A DNA stretch of 64,000 bases from the NCBI GenBank assembly GCA_949710005.1, contig OX453276.1, positions 26,926,613 to 26,990,612 of the forward strand, written 5' to 3'. Shown one piece after another: positions 51,985-62,200 of this stretch. Each line of letters starts with the position of its first letter. The stretch's first letter is position 1. Made by a program: the position numbers and the translations under genes. Below the pieces are notes generated by a model. That model was not told the DNA's origin. It did no database searches and saw only the letters and a list, made by a program, of their open reading frames with translations. Source of the DNA: Ricordea florida (Eukaryota; Cnidaria; Anthozoa; Corallimorpharia; Ricordeidae).

Positions 51985-52748
51985 GGAGCCCATCACTCCT
52001 GGTTGTGTTTTAAGACCCTTCGCGGCACACACCTATCCGAAATTTATGGGAGTACCCCCCCCGGGGATTATTCGCCACTATTAGCAGTCAAGAGAGCTAC
52101 CGTTTCGTGACGTCTTTATTTACTTTATTACTTTATTACTGCTTAAAGCCTTTCGTGTCTTTTCCAAGCCTTGCTCGCCAGGTAAGTACGACAACGGCGA
52201 CTTATTTAAAAGTAAGATTTTCCTTAAGGTCCCGGTATGGCTACAGTAATGCACATGAAAGCAGAGTTAATTGTACTGTGGATTTTGAGGCTTCAACACT
52301 CTTCTTTCACACCTTCTCCGTGTAATTGCCATAATGTGTTTTGGCCGGCCACTTCATTTACATGTGTCGGAGGCTTTTGAAGAACGAGTCATATTACAAT
52401 GGACTCTGTTGTTATTCAGGAGTATGTAAATGAAGTGGCCGGGTATTCTCCAATTTGTTTTTTTATTGGTGTCTTTGTGTCAGTGTTTCCTTGATCCTTT
52501 TATTAGTCCATAAACGGCGGGAAGAAACGTTAAACCTTTCTTCCAGTGCGTGCAGCTGCAAAATCTCACGCTACGCTCCTGGACAAGCTGTGGTTTAAGC
52601 TATTAAAAGGCACTGACACTTTCAAAGTCATGCGCGTTTCTGGCCGAACCCAACTGATGAATTAAAGTAGCACTAAAGAGCGACGTCTCGATTCGGTTCG
52701 GAAGTTTTAATTTAATTTAAACGTTCAGTCTGTCGCATTATTTGGGAA
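51985..52748. other. Unassigned segment left of the composite element
   Basis: No match in copy A. It contains a small inverted repeat (52347-52363 with 52424-52440, arm ggccacttcatttacat) followed by gggtattc, the same terminus as the MITE at 32438-32813. No gene recognised. Confidence 0.45.
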
Positions 52749-53957
52749 GAGTCTGGGTTTTGGTCGAGTGTCGAGTGTCGAGGGTCCCATGTCGAGGGTA
52801 GTTAAAGAAGGAACCAAATAATAATAAATATTAATAAATATTTAAAATTCTTTAAAAATAATTTAAAATAACTACGAAAATAGAAGAAATAAAGAACGTG
52901 CGCTCCACGATAGAGGCTGCAGCGACAGCAGCGAATCACCCTGGTTGCGATCAATGCGTCTGAAAAAGCGTTGACAGTTCGGAAGGAAGCATCACTAATA
53001 CTCAAACGCCAAGAGAAAGCCGTAAACGTAACCGCGAAACGCGGAAAGAAAAAGCTCACATACGTGACAGTAGCAACGGCAATTACGGTAGAGCCAGAAA
53101 GCGTCAACGCTTTGTCGAAAAGGCCGCCATGTAAGTGATAGTAAAAAAATCTCAGGAATCTATTGCCATACAACAGAGATGACAAACAGACAATGACAAA
53201 CAGTTCATGCTTGTACGTGAACTATTGTTCTTGAGTTAATTGACCACCACAACCCTTTACAATAAAAATTCGACATTATGTGAGCCACTTAATGTTCGCG
53301 TCAAGTTATGTTTGCGACAGTTATTGTTCGCGTCACTTTAATTTCGCGATTTTTTTATGTATCGCGAAATACACCGAAAATACTCAAGAACAAGTAAAAG
53401 GAAAGCACGTGTTGATGGAACTTGAGAGTACGTGTGGGAGTTACCGCGCAAATTTGAAAGGCTTTTTGTTTTATCTGAGACTACTTTCCATCGATAGTTG
53501 TCAAAATAATTGAATATCTTATCTTAGGTTTCATTGCGCAACAGGCCGCACCCAGTGGTTGATTTCCCGGGTTATTTTCGCACAAACCATGGTCAAGTAA
53601 CCTCGAATTGAACACAGTCACTAAACTTACCACCGGTGGAAGGTTGCTATCAAATAATTCTCTTTAAGTTTGTCTTGTTTTTATCCGTGAGAACTGATAC
53701 AGCGGTAATTGTTGTTATGGATCTGTCAACGCTTTTTCAGACACATTGATCGCAACCAGGGTGATTCGCTGCTGTCGCTGCAGCCTCTATCGTGGAGCGC
53801 ACGTTCTTTATTTCTTCTATTTTCGTAGTTATTTTTAATTATTTTTAAAGAATTAATATGTTATTTATTATTATTTGGTTCCTTTTCTAACTACCCTCGA
53901 CATGGGACCCTCGACCCTCGACATGTTATCCTCGACACTCGACCAAAACCCAGACTC
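52749..53957 (+). repeat. Left arm of composite element
   Basis: 1209 bp. It carries an open frame of 77 codons (53280-53513) and one of 127 codons on the minus strand (52802-53185), both conserved in the right arm with one or two changes. Neither resembles a known protein. The sequence near 53112-53137 reads GCCGCCAT|GTAAGTG, a good splice donor, so a captured exon is possible. Confidence 0.75.
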
Positions 53958-56115
53958 TGATATAACAGTACATGACTGATGCTAATGCTAATAACTAACT
54001 TAATGTTTGTATTTCGATTCTTGACAAATGAGTCATTTAGTGAGGTATTTGATTTCAAAATTATCCAGAATAATTGACGACGATGTCAATGACATTCGAT
54101 GTATTCTGATAGCTCGAACTCGAACATTTTTCGCCAATACCTTCCCGCACTGTTTTTCTGCAGAACACTAAAACATTTTAGACTGCTGCTTTTTATGTTT
54201 ACACTCCTCGAATAAACGTCAAACCACCGTTCTCTATCTGTTTCTCCACTACCTCTTCTCTTTTGTGTATTTCTACAGTTTTCCATCCTTGTCAGATTTT
54301 TCAAATCCAATTTCTCAGCTAACGCTACAGAAGTATCTCAGAACATATTTTCTCTAGTTAGCGAACTTTGTTTACACGGCAAGCACTGTCTTTCCCTGGT
54401 AAAATTCGACTGACGTCGTTCTGCTGACCTTGACTAAGCATTATCAGTAGGGTTTATTTATTTGAAGTCTTTTAATTCACATTCCAAAATTGGGGTGGAA
54501 ATTTCACTCTATAGTTACACATATCAGTCGGCGATTTTTGTGACTCGAACGGCGACAATTCATATAAATATTAGTCTGGGCGAACAAAACTGTGGTCTAA
54601 ATCGAGTTTGAACCCCGTTCTCACCCCGAACGTTTTAACTGCTCTTACAATACCTGGGATGAAAACACATTTCCCACCAACTATAGAACTGATTTAGAAG
54701 TTTCTTTAAACAGCGGCTTAGTGTAGGGTTTAAATCGCTTACTAAATTCTGTTGAATATTGGGTCACGCATCCACTCTGAAAATTTATCGATATTATGCA
54801 CCTATCAATGTTAAGCCGCAGGGGGGGGAGGCCGGGTATAGGCGGGGGATTTGACGTAATAAGTGTGCCCGTGGTAGGGACTTTTGATCATTCGTCGAGT
54901 CCCGGGGGTCGGGACTTTTGACTTTAACCGTTAGTAGCCTGGGCTCCACCGACGCCATCTTGGATTTTCGGCGCATACGTGGGCTATTGCTGTATGAATA
55001 ATGGCCATGAGTTATTAACGGACGTCAATTCAAATAAAAGTGGCATAACATTTTATGATAAGATACCAGAATTTCCTTGTTTTGCTGTCTTGTTCAGTAG
55101 TATCAGTTGATATTTTTCTATTAAATTGGATGTTACATTTTGAAGTTGCTGTTTCTTGCCTTTTTAACTTTATATAAATTTCTGTATATCCCTATTTTAA
55201 TTCTTGTTTGACCAATGCCTTGACCTTTTTCTGGAGGGGGGATGGGGAATTCGCGCTCTTTTGACCAGCGATAACGTCCCTGGGGTCGGGCATTTGAACA
55301 GAAAAAATGATCTGAGTTCAAATCCCCCGCCTATGCCCGGCCTCCCCCCCCAGCAGCTTAACATTGATAGGTGCATTAAGTTTAAATGATCTTAGTTTCT
55401 TATTGCACTTCTTGCAACTTAGTTACGATTAATTGCCGGCTAGAAAATTCAGGAAGACCTCTTTTTAAAAATAAACGCTAGTCTGCGTGAGGAACCAGAA
55501 ATTCGAAGTAGAGTTCATTGTAATCGATGTAATCGTATTCCCACGCCTCGGTTCCGTACCAACATTGTTCATAGATCAGTGGCATTCAGTAATCTTTCAA
55601 TAACAAGGTAGTGCTTTAGATAAACTTATACGACTGACACTGGCGTTTTCCTTAAGAGAAGCGTTGTTTTTAGTAATTTATGGCAAGGATAATCCGTGGG
55701 ATTTTTATGGTTGGCAAAAATTGATATTGCAATAGCTTTGTGGCGAAAGCAAGTTACAGTAATGAAAATTAGGCTTAACCTGCTTATAACAGTTCAAGTT
55801 CTTTTGGTACTGAAGAAAAAGCGAAAGTTGACTAATATTCAAGACAGTGTAACCAAAAAAGATGTAACTTACCGAGTACTGGTGATGGTATTCGACCAGC
55901 AGAAATTAAAGCACGAAATTATTTCTCCCCTCAACGCTGCGAACTTAAATGGTGGACTGCCCTCTGCTCTGCGAATAAGTATGGAGGTCTAGACGAGAAT
56001 CACGTGACATATCAGTTGTCCCACAAATTATTGTTTATGTTAGTTTATTTTCATGAAACCAAATAGCAACACGTAGGCATATATTGAATTATTCAAACAG
56101 TGGAATGTCTCGACC
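53958..56115. other. Central 2.16-kb cargo of the composite element
   Basis: AT-rich, mostly without recognisable genes. It includes a MITE (54797-55375) and a 98-codon open frame (55696-55992, plus strand) with no family resemblance and poor coding character. No transposase was found, so the element would depend on an enzyme supplied elsewhere. Confidence 0.5.
54797..55375. mobile_element. MITE with TTA target duplication (Harbinger-like)
   Basis: 579 bp with ~55-bp imperfect inverted ends (TGCACCTATCAATGTTAAGC outermost, then a G/C-rich block ggggggaggccgggtat). Flanked by tta on both sides (54794-54796 and 55376-55378). A 3-bp TWA duplication is typical of PIF/Harbinger. No transposase. 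Confidence 0.7.
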
Positions 56116-57373
56116 GAGTCTGGGTTTTGGTCGAGTGTCGAGTGTCGAGGATAACATGTCGAGGGTCGAGGGTCCCATGTCGAGGGTAGTTAGAAAAGGA
56201 ACCAAATAATAATAAATAACATATTAATTCTTTAAAAATAATTAAAAATAACTACGAAAATAGAAGAAATAAAAAACGTGCGCTCCACGATAGAGGCTGC
56301 AGCGACAGCAGCGAATCACCCTGGTTGCGATCAATGTGTCTGAAAAAGCGTTGACAGATCCATAACAACAATTACCGCTGTATCAGTTCTCACGGATAAA
56401 AACAAGACAAACTTAAAGAGAATTATTTGATAGCAACCTTCCACCGGTGGTAAGTTTAGTGACTGTGTTCAATTCGAGGTTACTTGACCATGGTTTGTGC
56501 GAAAATAACCCGGGAAATCAACCACTGGGTGCGGCCTGTTGCGCAATGAAACCTAAGATAAGATATTCAATTATTTTGACAACTATCGATGGAAAGTAGT
56601 CTCAGATAAAACAAAAAGCCTTTCAAATCTGCGCGGTAACTCCCACACGTACTCTCAAGTTCCATCAACACGTGCTTTCCTTTTACTTGTTCTTGAGTAT
56701 TTTCGGTGTATTTCGCGATACATAAAAAAATCGCGAAATTAAAGTGACGCGAACAATAACTGTCGCAAACATAACTTGACGCGAACATTAAGTGGCTCAC
56801 AGAATGTCGAATTTTTATTGTAAAGGGTTGTGGTGGTCAATTAACTCAAGAACAATAGTTCACGTACAAGCATGAACTGTTTGTCATTGTCTGTTTGTCA
56901 TCTCTGTTGTATGGCAATAGATTCCTGAGATTTTTTTACTATCACTTACATGGCGGCCTTTTCGACAAAGCGTTGACGCTTTCTGGCTCTACCGTAATTG
57001 CCGTTGCTACTGTCACGTATGTGAGCTTTTTCTTTCCGCGTTTCGCGGTTACGTTTACGGCTTTCTCTTGGCGTTTGAGTATTAGTGATGCTTCCTTCCG
57101 AACTGTCAACGCTTTTTCAGACGCATTGATCGCAACCAGGGTGATTCGCTGCTGTCGCTGCAGCCTCTATCGTGGAGCGCACGTTCTTTATTTCTTCTAT
57201 TTTCGTAGTTATTTTAAATTATTTTTAAAGAATTTAAAATATTTATTAATATTTATTATTATTTGGTTCCTTCTTTAACTACCCTCGACATGGGACCCTC
57301 GACCCTCGACCTGTTACCCTCGACCCTCGACATGTTACCCTCGACACTCGACACTCGACCAAAACCCAGACTC
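56116..57373 (-). repeat. Right arm of composite element
   Basis: 1258 bp, reverse complement of the left arm and 49 bp longer, because the outer satellite block has extra gacctgttaccctcgacc-type units. It contains the mirrored open frames 56567-56800 and 56895-57278. Confidence 0.75.
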
Positions 57374-57486
57374 TTTGGGAATGGAGCGGCAGGTGATTCA
57401 TACGGCGCTCTTCTCATGTGCCGAACGAGATGCATGCAACGTGTAATGCCTCAGGCTTTTCCTTTTCTGCTTACATGAAATAAAGG

Positions 57487-58017
57487 GGAAACACGCAACC
57501 TTGAAGCAAAAAGAATACCGTAAGACACGAGACTTAACATGAAATGCTTTAACATTACTTTGTGTTTTAATACCGCCCTACGTTGGGGACGTCTACTGTT
57601 TTCGATTAAAGGATTTTGCTCAACATTTTCCGACCTAAAAGGAGCAATGCTGGAAACATTTAGCCGGCTTTTCAAAATTATAGGCAAATCAAAACCCAAT
57701 TAGTCACAAATATGCAATTTCTTATCCGCCGCGTGTTTCACAACACCACCAAAAAGCGGCGCCAACAATGTTTGCTCAACATTCTCCGGCTTAAAAGGAA
57801 CAATGCTGGAAACGTTTAGTCGGCTTTTCAAAATTATAGGCAAATCAAAAACCAATTAGTGGCTTCAAATCTAATAAATCCTGAGATTTCTTTGAACATC
57901 ATCCTGCCATATTTCGTCCCAAGTGGACTTCCAAAAAAAGTCAAAAACGAAACACAAATGTTAACTCGGGTGTTCCCTCTTGGTAAGCCCAAGTAAAGAA
58001 GAAGAAGAAGAAAAATT

Positions 58018-58061
<44 letters not shown>

Positions 58062-59029
58062 GCCATTTGTGAATGCGACAAAAAATTAACAAAAAACCAG
58101 AGCTTAGTTACGCATTTCTCGAAAATCCCAATAGCCGGGCTCGGCGCTCTATTTTAGGTCGGAGTCTATCGAATGTTTGTGTAGTTCCTGACGTACAAAC
58201 CAGTTTAACGTGCAAGTTGACTCAGAATTGCCTGCATTTAACTTATCAACCAACAAAATTGTAATCAGGGGACGTAGTTTTAGTTGACGTAGTTGTAGTA
58301 TGGCCTTTGATCTCACCCGATAGAAGAATTGAATTTAAAGCGCCTTTGAACATATCCATATGAAAAAGTGCGCTATACAAATTCATTACCATTGTCATTT
58401 ATCCCCGTTACAAATATTGCGATCACGAAATAGCTTTCCGCGCCTGATAAGTCACTGGGCCTTTTAAAATTCGAGAAACGGCCCCAAGACCATGCCGTGC
58501 TAATATGCGGAAGCCGTTCGCATTGAGGGCGGTTCGCATTGCGGCTGCAAAACCGGACACACGTGTCTTTGTATTACAGACACGAAATCTGGCATAACTA
58601 CGATAAGAACAGGAAATTTAAGAAACGTTTACGATTTTAAAGGTTATTCTATATACAGTACAAATTGTTTTATTTAGTCTCTGAGATCCCCGCCATACCG
58701 ATAAAAGGAATGACACTCTAAATGAAAGTGTGCTTAAAAAGCTGTATTAGATTTTCGTGAATTCTTCCAGTGATTTTCTCTTATAAAAAAACTTATGAGC
58801 GTCGTGTAACTTAAACCATTTCCACCTTTCCCAGTATGTCCAGGTTCAGTAAAACATCGCAATAAATCGGAAAGCCTTCCACTCCTAATATATGAGTAGC
58901 AATTAGTTTAGCATTAGGCCAATTCATTATTTTCGAGTTGATCGTTTTGTTCCAATCTCATGGTCAGTTTTGCTTGGAGTGTAGTGTTATGGAAAGGACA
59001 GGAATAACTCGCTTAACTTGATGGACAGC
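57487..59029. other. Intron 1 remnant of copy B, right part
   Basis: Aligns with A 6560-9270. It repeats about 100 bp already present at 51901-51984, so the block 51985-57486 is bracketed by diverged direct copies. It contains the ~156-bp module twice (from 57610), an AC microsatellite (58021-58059), and lacks A's ATT/AGT tract. Confidence 0.75.
58021..58059. repeat. AC microsatellite
   Basis: A run of about 19 ac units preceded by (aag)n; the copy A counterpart (about 7802-7829) is shorter. Confidence 0.9.
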
Positions 59030-59289
59030 AGAGAGGGAGAAAACTACGGTTCTGGGACACAGGAATTTGTCTAGGTAATTTTCTGATTAAGTTTCTGATT
59101 AAGTTTTAAAACTAGTCTTAAAATTGAACCAGAGATTTATACAGCAATATTTATAGGATAAACGGGTGAAGGAGAATTTTGCCATGACTATGTGAAGCCT
59201 TATTAAAAGAGCTTAATTTGTTGAAAATTATCAGATATTAAAAAAATAAAAAATGATTTAAAAAGAAGAATTAAAGTTAAAAATAACAA
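59030..59289. other. Polinton left terminus and leader
   Basis: 260 bp, AT-rich, presumed terminal inverted repeat and promoter. The partner terminus is outside the window. It includes a tandem ttctgattaagt repeat (about 59080-59105). Confidence 0.5.
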
Positions 59290-62200
59290 ATGGATCAATT
59301 AAATAATTTGAATACAAAACAATTAAGCTCTCTACTTTCATGGTATGAAATTAAAGATAGATCTAAAATAACTATTAAAGAAGATAAAATTCAAGCATTG
59401 AGTAATACACCTGAAATAATTATGAATGTAAAACAAATCGTTGATAATAAACGAGAAATTTTTGCAGTGATAGATAATACACCAAAGAGAAGAAAAAACC
59501 AACCGCGGCCGCCTCTTCCAATTCCTCGTGTTACACCTCCGCCAATACCAGGTTCGTCACAAAGATTTAACCCAGAAACGCCCCCGCCAGGCCAACCAAA
59601 TAGATTTAGTCCAGGAACACCTCCAGACTCTCCACCACCAACACCAAAAATTAAACCACCCAGGCCCCCACCACCCAAAATTTACAAAAAACAAACCCTA
59701 ATGCCCATCCCAAGAAAAAATATTGTATCTAGTTTTATGAATGAAGCAAAGAGTTTAATGAAAAAAATTAAGGAAACAAAAACAAAAGACAAAACTTTTA
59801 ATTGGATAAAAAAACAAATATCGAAAGTGGTTGATAAAGTTAAATCTACAGGAGACGGTCTTAAAAATCTTATAAATAATAACACACAACCTGAAAGCCC
59901 CATTCCTCCGCCAAGAAAAAAGAAAAACTATCAACCACAATCTTTGGTGAATACTACAGAAAATGTTAGAGATTATGAGAAGGAGGGGGCTAGGCCTAAA
60001 ACAAAAAGAAATGTAAAAATATCTGAAGATGAACAAGAAAATGAGGAAGAGTTAATATTTAATGAACAAAAAAAAGCATTAAAAGGATATTTGAAAACTT
60101 GCGGGATAGATGGAAAGAAAGGATATGATCCTGAAGAATTCATGAAAAAAATAAAACAAAAAGTTATAGATCGAATTAATAAGGAAAAGAAACCAATAAA
60201 AGGTAAATTTATATTAACATGTAAGTTTTTTAAAAAGTCTCTACTTAAAAAAGAAATTAAAGAAGAAACTGAAAAATTCTTTCATTCTTCACCAAAAATA
60301 ATTACTGAAGCAACTAATTTATCAGAATTATATGATGAAATGATTAAAAACATACTTAATGAGATTGAAAAATTTATAAATAATAATCCCTCGGGCACTT
60401 TTGAATTCGATTCTGTAATAAGTTTTGATATCAGCTTAGCCCCCTATGAAATTATTTCTGGAAGTTCATATTTTCCATTACCTGCAAGATTAGAATCAAA
60501 AAAAGCCATTATTAACCCTAAGAATTTTAAAGATGGTGAATGTTTTAAGTATGCAATAACAGAAGGAGCGTTTCCTAGAAAAAATCATAGAGAGAGAGTA
60601 AATGATGAATTGAGGGAAAATTCTAAAAAGTTAAATTGGAAAGGAATAGACTTTCCTACTCCATTAAAACAAATTGATAGGTTTGAAAAACAAAATCCAT
60701 ATGTTATTAATGTGTTGGGATATGAAGATAATAAAATATATCCTCTAAGAATAAGCGATAAATGTGATTGTAAGAAAAAAGAAGAATGTAATAATTGTGG
60801 ATGTAGGAAAAAAGAATGTATAAAACAAGAATGTAAGAAAGAAGAATGTATAAAACAAGAATGCGAGAAATGTGGCTGTAAAAAATGTGATTGTAACAAA
60901 GAAGAATGTAAGATATGCGACTGTAAAATTATAACATTAATTTTAATATCTAATGGTGAAGAAAGCCATTTCTGTTTGGTAACCGATATTAGTAGGCTTT
61001 TATCCTCTGAAATTGATAAAAATAAAAACAAAAAATATTTTTGCCTTAGATGTTTCAACTCATTCTATAAAAAAGAATATTTAGATGAACATAAAATATA
61101 CTGCGATTCAAATGGAGAAGTTATAATCAATATGGTAAAGAATAAAGATGGAAGCCCAAAATTTATTAAATTCAAAAATTATAAAAATAAAATGAGGGCA
61201 CCATTTGTTATTTATGTAGACTTTGAGAGTCATTTAATACCGATATATACATGTTCTCCAAATGAAATTAAAAGTTTTACTAAAAAATATCAAATGCATA
61301 AAGCATCCGGATTCTGTTATTATATAAAGTGTTTTGATGATAGTATATTACCCGCCGATTTTAATCAAATTGTGCAATATACAGCAAAATCAGATGATGA
61401 AGATGTTGCACAGATATTTGTAGAATATTTAGAAAGAGATTTTAGAAAAATTTATAAAATAATAGAAGAAAGAAAAGAAAAATTTAGATTTTATGATATG
61501 AATAAAGCGTCAAAAACAATTAAAAAAGAACATGAAAATGCAACTCATTGTCATATATGCGATGAAAAATTTACAGAAACTAAAAATAGAGATTATAAAA
61601 AAGTAATAGATCATTGTCATCTTACAGGAAAATATAGAGGAGCTGCTCATAATAAGTGTAATCTAGGATATGTTATTCCTAACTTCATCCCAGTAATAGC
61701 ACATAATATGTCAGGATATGATTCTCATTTATTTATTAAGAATATTGCTAAAACAAAAGGTGAAATAACCTGCATAGCTAATACTAATGAAAAGTATATT
61801 AGTTTCTCAAAGAAAATTTTAATTGGTCATGATGATGAAGGTAAACCCATTAATAGAATGATAAGATTCATTGATTCTTATAAATTTATGTTGAGCGGAC
61901 TTAGTGGTTTAGTTGATAATCTCACCAAATGTGGAAAGTGTAAGACATGCAAACCGCCAGATTGTATGAAAAGATACATTGAAGATGGAAAAGATATTGA
62001 GCATAAAAGTATTGGTAGATGTGGAAAATGTGAGAATTGCATGTTAGCTGAAAAAAAATGCCTTTCTCCAAAAGATGATAAACTAACCGAAACAAAAAAG
62101 GAATTTGACGATAAAACATATTTAGTGATGAGAAAAGGAGTGTTTAATTATGATGATTTTACTGACATTAATAAACTAAATGAAACAAAACTACCGCCAA

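Larger units (their letters stand above)
52749..57373. mobile_element. 4.6-kb composite foldback transposon with ~1.2-kb inverted arms
   Basis: The arms at 52749-53957 and 56116-57373 are inverted copies. Each arm itself starts GAGTCTGGGTTTTGG and ends with its complement, and has internal terminal repeats of about 240 bp with subterminal tcgag-type satellites. The whole unit is flanked by a perfect 8-bp direct repeat tttgggaa (52741-52748 and 57374-57381). The inner ends of the arms have no such repeat. The simplest reading is that both arms and the 2.16-kb centre moved as one element. Copy A has nothing here. Confidence 0.83.
28597..59029. repeat. Copy B of the tandem segmental duplication, inflated by insertions
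   Basis: Collinear with 177-9270 in the same orientation (blocks are listed under copy A). About 30 kb here corresponds to about 9 kb of A. Homology stops abruptly at gacagc (59024-59029), where the Polinton begins. Confidence 0.85.
44440..59029 (-). other. Intron 1 of BMP copy B (left part)
   Basis: The intron runs from the exon 2 acceptor rightwards past the window edge. Copy A's 5.5 kb has become at least 19.6 kb, counting the Polinton. Insertions relative to A: MITE 44694-45130, LINE 45317-49702, two extra 73-bp tandem units, MITE 50895-51338, ~220 bp near 51590-51815, and the block 51985-57486 with the composite element. Remnants of the A-like intron fill the gaps. Confidence 0.75.

Noticed and set aside
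55696..55992. 98-codon frame in the composite element's centre as a transposase or cargo gene
   Set aside because: No recognisable domain, skewed AT-driven composition, and no conserved neighbour; insufficient to call a gene.
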